NCBI RefSeq assembly: GCF_002982075.1
Contig: NZ_PUEJ01000006.1
Coordinates: forward strand, 248,001-312,000
Direction: 5' to 3'
Length of the DNA stretch: 64,000 nucleotides
Origin: Labrys okinawensis
Lineage (GTDB): Bacteria; Pseudomonadota; Alphaproteobacteria; Rhizobiales; Labraceae
Under the pieces are notes generated by a model. The model was given only the letters and a program-made list of their open reading frames with translations. It was not told the DNA's origin and did no database searches. The position numbers were made by a program, and so were the translations under genes. This document shows positions 33,500 through 43,089 of the stretch, one piece after another (positions within the stretch are counted from its first letter, which is position 1; every line of letters starts with the position of its first letter).

Positions 33500-33922
33500 C
33501 TAACCCTTTGTTTTGACCAGGATCGGATTGCCCTTGAGCGTGTTGCTGACGGTGCAGATCCGCTCCGCATCGGCAATGATCGCCGCCTTGGTCGCCTCGT
33601 CGAAATCGCCGCCGACCTCGATCGCGACATGGAAGCGTTCGATCCGCGAAGGTTCGTCTGCGGCCTTTTCGCCCTTCACCTCGGCGCGGACCTCGCCGAG
33701 CCTGTCGAGCACGCCGAGATTGCTGGCAGCGATGCGGGCGCTGAGCACGAGGCAGGCCGACAAGGAGGCATAGAGCAGGTCGAGCGGATTGAAGCCGGCC
33801 TCCGAGGGACGGGTGACCACACCGATCTCGCCGCCGGTGACCGATGTCACCACCGGCTGTCCCAGGCGGGAGAGCACGGCCGTCGCCCCCGTCTGCCTCG
33901 GCTTCACTTTGACAACCGACAT
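33500..33922 (-). CDS. OsmC family protein
   Basis: A 140-residue OsmC/Ohr-type protein, usually a thiol-dependent peroxidase acting on organic hydroperoxides. SEAGFNPLDLLYASLSACLVLSARI is the core helix holding the conserved Cys (SAC) at about residue 58, and ADAERICTVSNTLKGNPILVK at the C-terminus has the second Cys. The region between has PSRIERFHVAIEVGG. The start at 33922 is preceded by GAGGAG. It stands beside a superoxide dismutase, which fits a role in oxidative stress. Confidence 0.85.
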   Translation of the reverse strand: MSVVKVKPRQTGATAVLSRLGQPVVTSVTGGEIGVVTRPSEAGFNPLDLLYASLSACLVLSARIAASNLGVLDRLGEVRAEVKGEKAADEPSRIERFHVAIEVGGDFDEATKAAIIADAERICTVSNTLKGNPILVKTKG

Positions 33923-34182
33923 ACCGTTCTCCTCAAGGCGTTTTGCGACCGGATGCCCCCAACGCGATGCCGGAGCAAACAGCCACCTGCCGACACGTCC
34001 AGGCCTTCGGCGGGGGGCACGAACGAACTTCGCACTCCCGCGTTTAGCGATAGGCGGAGACGGTTCAGCCTTCCGGCCATGGTGCCACCAAATTACCGCT
34101 CTAGCCTCGGCGCGGTTCCAGCGCCTGGCTGCAGGCGCTCGCCGTATTGCTTTCTTCATTCAACAGGCCGGAGACATTTTCA

Positions 34183-34929
34183 ATGACCTTGACCATGCTG
34201 AACCGTCGCACCCTCCTTGCGTCCGCGACAGGCATCGCCTTGGCGGCCGGTGCCGGAACCGCTCCCGCAGGCGCCGCTGCCTCGGCTTCCGCCGGCCCGA
34301 AAGGCCCGGCCGAACTGCCGCCTCTCCCCTATGAGGCCGCGGCTTTGACGCCCATCATCGATGCCGAAACCATGACGCTGCATCACGACAAGCACCATCA
34401 GGCCTATGTCAGCAATTTCAACGCGGCGCTGAAACAGGAGCCGTCGCTGGCAGATCTCAGCTATCCCGATATCCTGGCCGGTCTGGACAAGGTGCCGCAG
34501 GGCGTTCGCCAGGCGGTGCGCAACAATCTGGGCGGCCATGTCAACCACACCATGTTCTGGCAGATCATGGGCGCCAAGGGCGGCGAGCCCGAAGGCGACG
34601 TCCTCGCCGCCATCGAGCGCGATTTCGGCGATGTCGCCAAGCTGCAGGAAGCGTTCGGTGCCGCCGGCGCCAAGGTCTTCGGCTCAGGCTGGGTGTTCGT
34701 CACGGTGACGGGCGAGGGCAAGCTCGCCCTCGATACCAGGCCCAACCAGGATACGCCGCTGATGGACGGCAAGCGCGTGCTCTTCGGCAACGATGTGTGG
34801 GAACACGCCTATTACCTGACCTATCGCAACCGCCGGCCCGATTACCTCAAGGCGTGGTGGAAGGTGGTCGACTGGCGCAAGATCGGGGAACGCTATGCGC
34901 TCGCGAAGCAAGGCAAGCTGGTGATCTGA
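34183..34929 (+). CDS. superoxide dismutase, Mn-type, with a twin-arginine signal
   Basis: A 248-residue protein. Residues 6-30 (LNRRTLLASATGIALAAGAG) look like a Tat signal with paired arginines, and the mature dismutase begins about residue 45. Metal ligands are His67, His122, Asp204 and His208 (LHHDKHHQAY, NHTMFW, DVWEHAYY). GGHVNH and PNQDTPLM are the Mn-type signs; Fe-type enzymes have different residues at these points. An exported form would handle extracytoplasmic superoxide. GGAGA precedes the start at 34183; the ATG at 34195 is also possible. Confidence 0.88.
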   Translation: MTLTMLNRRTLLASATGIALAAGAGTAPAGAAASASAGPKGPAELPPLPYEAAALTPIIDAETMTLHHDKHHQAYVSNFNAALKQEPSLADLSYPDILAGLDKVPQGVRQAVRNNLGGHVNHTMFWQIMGAKGGEPEGDVLAAIERDFGDVAKLQEAFGAAGAKVFGSGWVFVTVTGEGKLALDTRPNQDTPLMDGKRVLFGNDVWEHAYYLTYRNRRPDYLKAWWKVVDWRKIGERYALAKQGKLVI

Positions 34930-34960
34930 CGTTCGTAGCGGGCACGAGAGAACAGATAGC

Positions 34961-34992
34961 AAAAAGCCCTCCCCGCGGCTGCGGGAGGGGCT
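34961..34992 (-). terminator. Rho-independent terminator of ahcY
   Basis: Read on the minus strand, the inverted repeat AGCCCCTCCCGC...GCGGGGAGGGCT is followed by TTTTTGC. It sits just past the ahcY stop codon (35017) and may also serve the convergent superoxide dismutase gene. Confidence 0.85.
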
Positions 34993-35016
34993 GGAATGCG
35001 GGCGCGCTGCGCGAAC

Positions 35017-36417
35017 TCAGTAACGGTAGAGTTCCGGCTTGAACGGGCCGTTCTGGTTCACGCCGATATAGGCCGACTGCTTGTCGGTGAGCTTGGTCAG
35101 GGTGGCGCCGACCTTGGCGAGGTGGAGCGAGGCGACCTTCTCGTCCAGATGCTTGGGCAGCGTGTAGACCTGCTTGCCGTATTGGCTGGGATTGGTCCAC
35201 AGCTCGATCTGGGCCAGCGTCTGGTTGGTGAAGGAGGCCGACATCACGAAGGAGGGATGGCCGGTGGCGTTGCCGAGATTGACCAGGCGGCCCTCCGACA
35301 GGAGGATGATGCGATGGCCGTCGGCGAACTGGATCTCGTCGACCTGCGGCTTCACATTGGTCCACTTCAGGTTGCGCAGGCTGGCGACCTGGATCTCGCT
35401 GTCGAAGTGACCGATGTTGCAGACGATGGCGCGGTCCTTCATGGCGCGCATATGGTCGATGGTGATGACGTCGACATTGCCGGTGGCGGTCACGAAGATG
35501 TCGGCGCGCGGGGCAGCCTGCTCCATGGTGACGACTTCATAGCCTTCCATCGCAGCCTGCAGGGCGCAGATCGGATCGACTTCCGAAACCAGCACGCGGC
35601 AGCCGGCATTGCGCAGCGAGGCAGCCGAGCCCTTGCCGACGTCGCCGAAGCCGGCGACCATGGCGATCTTGCCGGCCATCATCACGTCGGTGCCGCGGCG
35701 GATGCCGTCCACCAGCGATTCGCGGCAGCCATAGAGATTGTCGAACTTCGACTTGGTCACCGAGTCGTTCACGTTGATGGCGGGGAACAGCAGCGTGCCC
35801 TTCTTGGCCATCTCGTAGAGGCGATGCACGCCCGTGGTGGTCTCCTCGGTCACGCCGCGGATGGCGAGCGCATTCTTGGTGTACCAGCCCGGATGCGTGG
35901 TGAGGCGCTTCTTGATCGCGGCGAAGACGACTTCCTCTTCCTCATTGGTGGCGCCGTCGAGGAAGGCGGTGTCGCCCTTCTCGGCGCGCAGGCCCAGATG
36001 CATCAGCATGGTGGCGTCGCCGCCATCGTCGAGGATCAAATTGGGCGTGCCGCCATCGGCCCATTCGAAGATCTTGTGGGTGTATTCCCAATATTCTTCC
36101 AGCGTCTCGCCCTTGACGGCGAAGACCGGCGTGCCGGCGGCGGCGATGGCCGCGGCGGCGTGGTCCTGGGTCGAGTAGATGTTGCAGGACGCCCAGCGCA
36201 CGTCGGCGCCGAGGGCCTTCAGCGTCTCGATCAGCACGGCCGTTTGGATGGTCATGTGCAGCGAGCCGGCGATGCGGGCGCCCTTGAGCACCTGGCGCGG
36301 GCCATATTCGGCGCGCGTGGCCATCAGGCCCGGCATTTCGCTCTCGGCGATCTCGATTTCCTTACGGCCCCAATCGGCCAGACCGATATCCTTGACGATG
36401 TAATCGTGCGTGCTCAT
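35017..36417 (-). CDS. ahcY: adenosylhomocysteinase
   Basis: A 466-residue S-adenosylhomocysteine hydrolase, the usual length in alphaproteobacteria. The NAD-binding region [20 protein letters not shown] and the SAH-site segments [19 protein letters not shown] and [20 protein letters not shown] are intact, and the C-terminal YRY-COOH that reaches into a neighbour subunit is present (FKPELYRY). The enzyme removes the methyltransferase inhibitor SAH. The start at 36417 ([20 protein letters not shown]) gives the conserved N-terminus; a further in-frame ATG upstream is not conserved. A palindrome lies at 36481. Confidence 0.96.
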   Translation of the reverse strand: MSTHDYIVKDIGLADWGRKEIEIAESEMPGLMATRAEYGPRQVLKGARIAGSLHMTIQTAVLIETLKALGADVRWASCNIYSTQDHAAAAIAAAGTPVFAVKGETLEEYWEYTHKIFEWADGGTPNLILDDGGDATMLMHLGLRAEKGDTAFLDGATNEEEEVVFAAIKKRLTTHPGWYTKNALAIRGVTEETTTGVHRLYEMAKKGTLLFPAINVNDSVTKSKFDNLYGCRESLVDGIRRGTDVMMAGKIAMVAGFGDVGKGSAASLRNAGCRVLVSEVDPICALQAAMEGYEVVTMEQAAPRADIFVTATGNVDVITIDHMRAMKDRAIVCNIGHFDSEIQVASLRNLKWTNVKPQVDEIQFADGHRIILLSEGRLVNLGNATGHPSFVMSASFTNQTLAQIELWTNPSQYGKQVYTLPKHLDEKVASLHLAKVGATLTKLTDKQSAYIGVNQNGPFKPELYRY

Positions 36418-36480
36418 TCGATGCTTCCCGCATTTGACATGGCGGGCGTCTAGCACAATCGGCCGTTGTCGGCAATAAGG

Positions 36481-36500
36481 ATATAAGGATTTCTTTATGT
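36481..36500 (-). promoter_or_regulatory. Possible SahR-type operator upstream of ahcY
   Basis: ATATAAGGATTTCTTTATGT is an imperfect palindrome (7 of 10 pairs) about 65-85 bp upstream of the ahcY start, and an extra ATAAGGAT half lies just before it. SahR regulators of SAH recycling in proteobacteria bind AT-rich palindromes of similar design, as far as I recall. No SAH riboswitch could be seen in the leader. Confidence 0.4.
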
Positions 36501-36540
36501 GATAGGCCGGGTGTGCCTCCCTCTCCGCCCGGCACCACGC

Positions 36541-36569
36541 AAAAGGGGCGGGCCAAACCGCCCGCCCCT
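36541..36569 (-). terminator. Terminator of the YidB-like gene
   Basis: GGGGCGGG (36545-36552) pairs with CCCGCCCC (36561-36568); on the minus strand the stem is followed by TTTT. It lies about 35 bp past the stop codon of the YidB family gene. Confidence 0.8.
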
Positions 36570-36605
36570 GTTTCGATCCGATGCCGTGCTCCGGCAGGCC
36601 GTGCC

Positions 36606-37085
36606 TTACTGGCCGAGCTCTTCCCGCGTGGGGAGGCGACCATTCGGCGTCAGCTTGTTGATGATCTCGGGCAAATGCTGCGCGAGCTGGCCGAGCAGGT
36701 CGTTGGGATTGACCCCCGCCTTCTGGGCGAGGTTGTTCAGCGTGTCCTGACCGAGGACCTGCCCGAGCTGGCCCGGCTGGATGGGCTGATTCTGCCCTCC
36801 TCCGATCCAGGAATTGATCACGTCGCCATGGCCCGATTGCTGGAATTTCTCCAGCAGGCCGCCAAGGCCGCCGAGCAATCCGCCATCGCCGGAGGTATCC
36901 GCCTGCTGCGCAGACGGCGCCGGAGCCGGAGCAGGGCTGGAGGCCTGCGTTTCGGGCTGGGCCTCATCGCTGCTGCCCCCCTTCAGCCATTTCGCGAGCA
37001 GAAGCGCGCCGGCCGCGATGATCAGCGGCTTGGTGAAATTGTTCTGTGGCACCGCATCGTTCACGGCAGTGTCGAAAAGGCCCAT
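36606..37085 (-). CDS. YidB family (DUF937-like) protein
   Basis: A 159-residue protein. The YidB signature is the C-terminal domain: [20 protein letters not shown], then [20 protein letters not shown] and [20 protein letters not shown]. Residues 18-38 are hydrophobic ([20 protein letters not shown]) and may be an N-terminal anchor; a proline/alanine-rich linker ([13 protein letters not shown]) follows. Function unknown, though common in proteobacteria. It stands alone. Confidence 0.85.
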   Translation of the reverse strand: MGLFDTAVNDAVPQNNFTKPLIIAAGALLLAKWLKGGSSDEAQPETQASSPAPAPAPSAQQADTSGDGGLLGGLGGLLEKFQQSGHGDVINSWIGGGQNQPIQPGQLGQVLGQDTLNNLAQKAGVNPNDLLGQLAQHLPEIINKLTPNGRLPTREELGQ

Positions 37086-37315
37086 GTCTGCGTCTCCTCG
37101 TGTAGGAATAGGGTGCCGCGATAGCCGCGGTCGCCTCTAGTCTTGTGTATCCTGTCTCCGACGACAAGCATTTTACAACAATGAATGCGGCAAAATTTTT
37201 TCCGAGATTAGTTTGCCTTACGGCAGGTTAGACCTTGCCAAAAGAATTTGTCACCCTACGATCGTTTAATGGTAAGATTCGGATCTGTTATCCGCCACGA
37301 GGGAAAGGCGACTCC

Positions 37316-37564
37316 ATGGGTATCTTGTCTTGGATTATTCTGGGCTTGATCGCGGGCTTTATCGGCAGCAAGGTCGTCAACAAATCGGGTTCCGGTTTGC
37401 TGATGGATATCGTGATCGGCATTATCGGCGCACTCGTCGGCGGGTTCATCGCCAAGGCCATGGGCATCGGTACCGTCGATGGCATCAATATCGGCAGCAT
37501 TCTCATCGCCATTGCCGGTTCGATCATCGTGCTGGTGGGCTACAACGCCCTGGCCCGGCGCTGA
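37316..37564 (+). CDS. GlsB/YeaQ/YmgE family stress-response membrane protein
   Basis: An 82-residue protein with three membrane helices, glycine-rich throughout: MGILSWIILGLIAGFIGSKV, then MDIVIGIIGALVGGFIAKAM and IGSILIAIAGSIIVLVGYNA. This is the transglycosylase-associated (GlsB/YeaQ) family, linked to general stress response. The start at 37316 is preceded by GGGAAAGGCGACTCC. A terminator follows 25 bp after the stop, so the gene stands alone. Confidence 0.92.
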   Translation: MGILSWIILGLIAGFIGSKVVNKSGSGLLMDIVIGIIGALVGGFIAKAMGIGTVDGINIGSILIAIAGSIIVLVGYNALARR

Positions 37565-37589
37565 CCTTGCCAGGATCACACTGTACTGA

Positions 37590-37616
37590 AAGGCCGGTCG
37601 ACCGGCCTTTTTCTTT
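37590..37616 (+). terminator. Rho-independent terminator of the GlsB-like gene
   Basis: AAGGCCGGTCGACCGGCCTT (37590-37609) is a perfect palindromic stem followed by TTTCTTT. Confidence 0.9.
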
Positions 37617-37727
37617 GGAGCCAAGAGTCCTTGGAGCCAAGAGCGCTTGGCGAAGCGCGGTCCGTTTCAGATCCTCGCCGGCATGCGTCCTCGCGTCCGA
37701 GGCGATCGCATCACATCCCAAAACGCG

Positions 37728-38828
37728 TCAGCGATGCAGCACGAAGGCCGGGTCGTAGGGCACGCTGAATTCGCCGACATCGGACAGCACCGCCAGCCTC
37801 TCGGCGCGTGCCTCCACCTCCGTCACCCTGTCCCATCCCGCCGGCACCGGCATGATGCCGATGGCCTGCCGCAGGTCGACCTCGCTCGACGGCGTCAGGC
37901 TGATCGAGGTCGCGATGCCCTGTTCGCTGTAGTCGTTCGGCTCGATCGAGGCCTTGTGGCCAGCCAATAGATAGGTTCGCACTTCCTCAAGGCCGAGCAC
38001 GCCGCGATGGCGGCTGTTCCAGGGACTGTAGTAGCGGCCGCCATTGCTCATCCACAACAGGGTGGAGGGAAAGTCTTCCGGCCGCTTCAGGCTAAGCACC
38101 AGATCCGCCTCCCGGTGGCGCAGCGCAGCGCCCCAGGCGAGTTCCCGGCCCGGCGCCTCGGGCATCATCACGCAATCCTCGTGGTTGCGGTCGAAGGGAT
38201 AGCAGCTGAGATTGGCCGTGCCGCCATCGGCAAGGGGAGCCTTCTTGAGATCGCTGAAGCGCGCGGGATAGACCAGGGCCGAGCGCCCTCTGAGCGGATC
38301 GGCCTCCTGCGGATCGGCAGGCGTCTCGACGAAACGCTTGGGCGAAAAGCTCAGATGGCCGCCCTGCGGCAGCGACACCATCATGTGCAGGCCCACGGAG
38401 ACGGCGCCGTCGCCTCCCTGGAACAGATGGCGCTGATAGAGAAAGGGATGGCCGTCGCGCAGGGTGAACTCCTTGACGACACGCGCCCCCATCACCCTTT
38501 TTTCCAGCTCGAAGCGGGCCTGGCGCCCGCCATCGACAGCGCGGGTTTCCACGTGTTTCCAGGCCGAATTCGCCGGCCAGCCATGGGCCGGCGAGCCATC
38601 GATATCGCTCAGGCCGAAAGGGGCGCACAGGAAATCGCCCGACAGGCGCTGCAGATGGGCCGGCGTATCGGCGGCATGCGTTTCCTCGAGCCAGGGGGCG
38701 CGGTGCAGCGGCGCGACCTGGCGCCCGTCGCGCTCCACCACGAGTTCCCGGATATGCCCGACCGCAAGATCCACAGTCACGCGGATGCCGCGCGCTTCGA
38801 CCGTGACAAACTCTTCATCGGCGGCCAT
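37728..38828 (-). CDS. aldose-1-epimerase/mutarotase-like protein (putative)
   Basis: A 366-residue protein mostly of beta strands, likely of the galactose-mutarotase (supersandwich) fold. Seen: FLCAPFGLSDIDGSPAHGWP, PFLYQRHLFQGGDGAVSVGL, MVSLPQGGHLSFSPKRFVET and YYSPWNSRHRGVLGLEEVRT. It could be a sugar epimerase or binding protein that feeds the neighbouring sugar importer; family assignment is from overall look only. It faces the GntR gene across 236 bp, so both may be controlled there. It ends before a small inverted region at 37700. Confidence 0.55.
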   Translation of the reverse strand: MAADEEFVTVEARGIRVTVDLAVGHIRELVVERDGRQVAPLHRAPWLEETHAADTPAHLQRLSGDFLCAPFGLSDIDGSPAHGWPANSAWKHVETRAVDGGRQARFELEKRVMGARVVKEFTLRDGHPFLYQRHLFQGGDGAVSVGLHMMVSLPQGGHLSFSPKRFVETPADPQEADPLRGRSALVYPARFSDLKKAPLADGGTANLSCYPFDRNHEDCVMMPEAPGRELAWGAALRHREADLVLSLKRPEDFPSTLLWMSNGGRYYSPWNSRHRGVLGLEEVRTYLLAGHKASIEPNDYSEQGIATSISLTPSSEVDLRQAIGIMPVPAGWDRVTEVEARAERLAVLSDVGEFSVPYDPAFVLHR

Positions 38829-39014
38829 CGACTGCGTCTCCCCTGAATCGGCTGGTTTTTATTCGTGTCAAAACAACAGGATAGAGTTCTTGCACCGTCA
38901 GTATGATCCAAACTCGGACGGACGCAACAGGCCGACGTTGCGGGGGTCACCGGTTTGTCCTGCCAGGATATCTCGGTCACCTTCAAGAAGACGCTTGCAA
39001 CCATATCAATGCAC

Positions 39015-39024
39015 TAATATATTA
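39015..39024. promoter_or_regulatory. Possible GntR operator in the divergent region
   Basis: TAATATATTA is a perfect palindrome, about 40 bp before the GntR start, in an AT-rich stretch (CACTAATATATTAATCAAC). GntR/FCD regulators often bind such AT-rich palindromes near their own promoter. A single short site, so support is modest. Confidence 0.35.
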
Positions 39025-39064
39025 ATCAACGCCACGCAGGGACCGATCACCGGAGCCACCCATC

Positions 39065-39739
39065 ATGCTGGACACGCTGCGACATGCGAATGTGAGGCCG
39101 CGCTCCACCGCAACCAATGTCTATGAGATGTTGCGCAGCGACATCGTACTCGGCGTGCTCAGGCCTCAGCAGCCGATTCGTGAAGCCGAGATCGCCGCCA
39201 GCCTTTCCGTATCGCGCACACCGGTACGCGAGGCCCTGCTGCGCCTCGCCAATCTCGGTCTGGTCGAGATCTTTCCCCAGAGCGGCACGGTGGTGGCGCC
39301 GATCCGGGTCGAGAAGGTCAAGGCCGCCCAGCTGATCCGCGAGGTCGTCGAGGTGGAGGTCAGCCGCAGGGCCTGTCAGGCGGCGAACCAAGCTGATCTC
39401 GATGCGCTGGCAGGCATCGTCGACGAACAGGAATTCGCGGCGAGCCGCAAGGATGTGCGCCGCTTCTATGAACTGGACGAAGCCTTCCATCGCCGTATTT
39501 TCGCAACGGTCGACTGTCTCGCCGCCGCGGACGAGCTGGAGGACATGAAGGCCCATCTCAATCGGCTGCGCTTCGTCACCGTGAACTGGCCGAACCGGCT
39601 GGAAGCCATCATCGCCGAACATCGCGACATCCTTGCCGGCCTTGCGGCTGGCGACGAGGACGCCACCGTCATCGCGATGCGCAATCATCTGCGCACGATT
39701 CTTCAGGCGCTCGACAGTTTCGTCACGCGCGCGCCTTGA
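39065..39739 (+). CDS. GntR family transcriptional regulator, FCD domain
   Basis: A 224-residue regulator. Residues 15-80 are the winged helix (YEMLRSDIVLGVLRPQQPIR, then EAEIAASLSVSRTPVREALL). The FCD ligand domain follows, with metal-binding Asp and His residues in FYELDEAFHRRIFA, IIAEHRDILAGLA and MRNHLRTILQAL. FCD regulators respond to small acids or sugars. The divergent mutarotase-like gene and downstream importer are its probable targets. Confidence 0.9.
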   Translation: MLDTLRHANVRPRSTATNVYEMLRSDIVLGVLRPQQPIREAEIAASLSVSRTPVREALLRLANLGLVEIFPQSGTVVAPIRVEKVKAAQLIREVVEVEVSRRACQAANQADLDALAGIVDEQEFAASRKDVRRFYELDEAFHRRIFATVDCLAAADELEDMKAHLNRLRFVTVNWPNRLEAIIAEHRDILAGLAAGDEDATVIAMRNHLRTILQALDSFVTRAP

Positions 39740-39816
39740 ACCAGAGCCGCCGCAAAGGTGGCCGCCATAACGACAAAACCAGGGCTGCGGCAATGACCGC
39801 AGGCAGGAGGGAACCC

Positions 39817-41085
39817 ATGATCTTCACCAAGCTACGTGCGGCGGCCGTTGCCGGCCTGCTCGCCGCGGGATTGCTGGCTCCGGTGAGCCACGCCGCCGAC
39901 AAGCCACAGCTGACGGTGTCGCATGACAAAGCCGGCTGGCAGGCCAATTTCGAAGCCTATGGCAAGGACGACCCTACCGCGAGTTGGCTCGTCACTCCCT
40001 TCGGCGATACCACCAATTACCAGGCCGCCGTGAGGGCCGCCCTGCCGACGCCCTCCGCGCCCGGCATGTTCACCTGGTGGTCGGGCTACCGCATGAAGGA
40101 TCTGGTGGAGGCCGGCCTGCTGGAGGACCTGACCGCGATCTGGAAGCCGCTGCTGGCCGAAGGCAAGGTCAAGCAGGAAGTCGCCGATGCCTTTTCCTTC
40201 GACGGCAAGATCTACGCCGTGCCCAACAATGTCGCCTATTGGGCGATGTTCTACAACAAGAACGTCTACAAGGAGCTCGGCCTCGAGGTTCCCAAGACCT
40301 GGGAAGAACTGGAAGGCAACCTTGCCAAGATCAAGGCCGCCGGCAAGGTGCCGATCGGCCAGACCATCGAGGGGCGGTGGCCCGCCTTCATCTGGTTCTC
40401 CGAATTCCTGGTGCGGTCCGATCCGGATTTCTACGTCAAGCTGATGGCCGGCAAGGCTAAATATACCGATCCACAGGTCGTGGCGGCCTTCGCCACCTGG
40501 AAGGACTGGATGAGCAAGGGCTGGATGGATGACGGCACCTCGCCCTTCGGCTTCACCACCGGCGACAGCATGAACAACTCCTTCGCCCAGGGGAAGGTCG
40601 TGCACATGCTGGTCGGCACCTGGTTCGCCGACACCGTCACCAAGGCCGGCACCATCGAAGGGCGGGACTGGGGCCTGTTCGTGCTGCCCAACAAGACCGC
40701 CAGCCTGCCGCCGAGCGTGATCTTCGAGGCAGGACCGCTGCTGGTGTCGAAGAATTCCGACACGCATGACACCGCGGTGAAGGCTGCAGCCTATTGGATG
40801 AGCAAGGAAGGCGAGCAGCGCTGGGCCGACCTCACCGGTTTCCTCGTCGCCAACAGCGATGCCAAGCTGCCGGCCGACAAGGAAGTCGCCAAGCTCAACG
40901 ACACCGTGGCCAAGGGCAATTACAAGCTGCTCGGCCGCTACTGGGAATCCACGCCCTCGCCGATCGCCGAGGCGGCCGTCGACGAGATCTCCAAATTCGT
41001 GCTTGATCCGAATTCCGCTCCGGAGGTGATGCAGAACCTGCAGAAGATCGCGGACGATTACTGGGCGGCCCAACCCAAACCGTGA
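39817..41085 (+). CDS. carbohydrate ABC transporter substrate-binding protein
   Basis: A 422-residue extracellular binding protein of family 1 (sugar type). The Sec signal is residues 1-25 (MIFTKLRAAAVAGLLAAGLL, ending SHAAD). Marks are PGMFTWWSGYRMKDLVEAGL, FDGKIYAVPNNVAYWAMFYN and VYKELGLEVPKTWEELEGNL. The start at 39817 follows an excellent GGAGGGAA; longer readings start within non-coding sequence. Substrate probably an oligosaccharide or sugar acid, given the linked enolase-superfamily gene. Confidence 0.92.
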   Translation: MIFTKLRAAAVAGLLAAGLLAPVSHAADKPQLTVSHDKAGWQANFEAYGKDDPTASWLVTPFGDTTNYQAAVRAALPTPSAPGMFTWWSGYRMKDLVEAGLLEDLTAIWKPLLAEGKVKQEVADAFSFDGKIYAVPNNVAYWAMFYNKNVYKELGLEVPKTWEELEGNLAKIKAAGKVPIGQTIEGRWPAFIWFSEFLVRSDPDFYVKLMAGKAKYTDPQVVAAFATWKDWMSKGWMDDGTSPFGFTTGDSMNNSFAQGKVVHMLVGTWFADTVTKAGTIEGRDWGLFVLPNKTASLPPSVIFEAGPLLVSKNSDTHDTAVKAAAYWMSKEGEQRWADLTGFLVANSDAKLPADKEVAKLNDTVAKGNYKLLGRYWESTPSPIAEAAVDEISKFVLDPNSAPEVMQNLQKIADDYWAAQPKP

Positions 41086-41105
41086 GAGAAAGCGCGACCT
41101 TTGCC

Positions 41106-41200
41106 ATTGCCGGGCCTGTCCCGGCAATCCAGCCGGCTTTCCCGCACGGGCAAGGCCCTTTGAGGGCTGGAGGCCCGGATCCGAGCCCGGGCATGACAAC
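41106..41200. repeat. Palindromic repeat between the binding-protein and permease genes
   Basis: ATTGCCGGG (41106-41114) and CCCGGCAAT (41120-41128) form a perfect stem with a five-base loop; further on are CCCGCACGGG and GGCCCGGATCCGAGCCCGGGC, each also self-complementary. This type (ATTGCCGGGCCTGTCCCGGC, then GAGCCCGGGCATGAC) is common in Hyphomicrobiales intergenic regions. Confidence 0.75.
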
Positions 41201-41319
41201 GGGGAGTGCATTGCCGTTGCCGATCTAAGGGCGAACTGAGCGTGCATGTCCTCGTGCCGCTCGGAAAAAACCAGCGATGCCCCCGCCTGACCTCGAACAA
41301 GAAGCCCGACGCAGCGATC

Positions 41320-42198
41320 ATGACTCCCCTGTCCGACCACAAGCAGCGCGAAGCCTATCTCTATGTCGCTCCCGCGGCCCTGATGGTGGGCGTCTTCCTG
41401 ATCCTGCCGATGCTCTACACCACCCTGCTTGCCTTCACCGACTGGAACGGCATGACGGCACCACGCTTCGTCGGCCTCGCCAATTTCTTCAAGCTGGTGG
41501 CGGACACCAATTTCACCCGTCCCTTCGTCAACACGCTGCGCTGGATGGTGCTGGGCGTGGTGCTGCCGGTCGGGCTCGGCTTCTTCTTCGCCTATGCGAT
41601 TTCGGGGCTGAAGGGCGCGAAGCTGATGCAGATCTGCATCTACATTCCCGCCACCATCTCCGCCTCCGCCGCCGGCATCGTCTTCGGCTTCGTGCTGCGC
41701 GACCAGGGCGCCCTCAACATCCTGCTGGACGCCATCGGCCTCGGGGCGCTCAAGGTGAACTGGCTCTATGTCCAGCCCTACAACACCTATGCGATGATCG
41801 GGGCCTATACCTGGCAGGCGACCGGCATCAACGTGATGATTTTCCTGGTGGGCCTGCAGAACCTGCCTAAGGAACCGGTGGAAGCGGCGACGCTCGACGG
41901 CGCGGGCGGCTTCGTGCTGGCTACCAGGATCATCATTCCCATGCTGATGCCCTATGTGGTGATCGCCTCGCTCCTGGCAGTGATCAACTCCTTCAAGGTG
42001 TTCGACACCATCTGGGTGATGACCGGCGGAGGGCCGGCCCGCATGTCCGAAACCCTGGCGGTGACCATGTACAAGGAGGGTTTCGCCAATTTCAAGATGG
42101 GCTACGCCTCCGCCGTCGCCGTGGTGATCTCGGCGCTCTCGCTGGTGTTCTCCTATCTCTATCTGCGCAACATGCTCGCGCGAGAAAGCCAGGTATGA
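41320..42198 (+). CDS. carbohydrate ABC transporter permease (MalF/UgpA type)
   Basis: A 292-residue permease with six membrane helices. Features are YVAPAALMVGVFLILPMLYT near the N-terminus and the EAA loop LPKEPVEAATLDGAGGFVLA, then IWVMTGGGPARMSETLAVTM. The ATG at 41320 gives the normal length; an in-frame alternative at 41206 would lie in the repeat. It overlaps the next permease gene by four bases. Confidence 0.92.
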   Translation: MTPLSDHKQREAYLYVAPAALMVGVFLILPMLYTTLLAFTDWNGMTAPRFVGLANFFKLVADTNFTRPFVNTLRWMVLGVVLPVGLGFFFAYAISGLKGAKLMQICIYIPATISASAAGIVFGFVLRDQGALNILLDAIGLGALKVNWLYVQPYNTYAMIGAYTWQATGINVMIFLVGLQNLPKEPVEAATLDGAGGFVLATRIIIPMLMPYVVIASLLAVINSFKVFDTIWVMTGGGPARMSETLAVTMYKEGFANFKMGYASAVAVVISALSLVFSYLYLRNMLARESQV

Positions 42199-43046
42199 GC
42201 AGGCAACGCACGATCACCGCGGCCCCGCGCGACCTCAGGAAGACCGTGGCCTCGGGCGCCATGCTGGCGGTAACGCTGGTCTGGCTGTCGCCGATGGCCT
42301 TCCTTGTGATGAACACGCTCAAGACGGCCACCGACTACACCCGCGGCCCGCTCAAGCTGCCGACCAGCTTCAACCTCCTCGACAACATCGCCAAGGCCTG
42401 GGCGCAGGGAATCCAGGGCGGCTTCATCAACTCGCTGATCTATGGCGCGGCGAGTTCCCTCCTCGCCGTGCTGCTCGCCGCCTTCGCCGCCTATGGCATC
42501 GTCAGGCTGAAGCTGCCGCGGGGGCTGGCGTGGTTCCTGTTCATCTATTCGGGCACCATCTTCCCGCTGCAGATGTATCTGATCCCGCTGTTCAAGAGCT
42601 ATATCGCCCTCGGCATCTACGATACCAAGCTCGGGCTGTTCGCCTTCTACACCGCGATCTGCATTCCCTTCGCCACCTTCGTGATGCGCGGCTTCTTCCT
42701 CACCGTACCCTGGGACATCCAGGAGGCGGCGGAGATGGATGGCGCCTCGAGCTGGCAGGTATTCTGGAAGATCATGATGCCGCTCGCCAAGGCGCCCTTC
42801 CTGATGCTGACCCTGGTGCAGTTCACCTGGGTGTGGAACGACCTGCTCTTCGGCATGATCCTGGTGCGCTCGCCGGATGCCCGGCCCGTCCAGGTCGCCC
42901 TGCTCGGTATGCAAAGCCTCTATGGCCAGGCCGACGCGCCCACCATCATCACCGCCACCCTGATCGTTTCGCTGCCGACGCTCATCCTGTTCCTCATGCT
43001 GCAGAAGCACTTCGTCCGCGGCCTGGCCCTGGGAACCACGAGCTGA
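42195..43046 (+). CDS. carbohydrate ABC transporter permease (MalG/UgpE type)
   Basis: A 283-residue permease of six helices. [20 protein letters not shown] is the usual N-terminus, and the EAA loop is [20 protein letters not shown], followed by [20 protein letters not shown]. It pairs with the preceding MalF-type protein. No ATP-binding gene follows: the next gene is an enolase-superfamily enzyme, so the importer must share an ATPase from elsewhere. Confidence 0.92.
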   Translation: MSRQRTITAAPRDLRKTVASGAMLAVTLVWLSPMAFLVMNTLKTATDYTRGPLKLPTSFNLLDNIAKAWAQGIQGGFINSLIYGAASSLLAVLLAAFAAYGIVRLKLPRGLAWFLFIYSGTIFPLQMYLIPLFKSYIALGIYDTKLGLFAFYTAICIPFATFVMRGFFLTVPWDIQEAAEMDGASSWQVFWKIMMPLAKAPFLMLTLVQFTWVWNDLLFGMILVRSPDARPVQVALLGMQSLYGQADAPTIITATLIVSLPTLILFLMLQKHFVRGLALGTTS

Positions 43047-43089
43047 TGCGCCATTCATCCCCTTTCTCCTTCTGCAACCGGATAATGCG

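Noticed and set aside
36418..36480. SAH riboswitch in the ahcY leader
   Set aside because: The conserved core of that riboswitch could not be found; an operator-like palindrome is the better reading.
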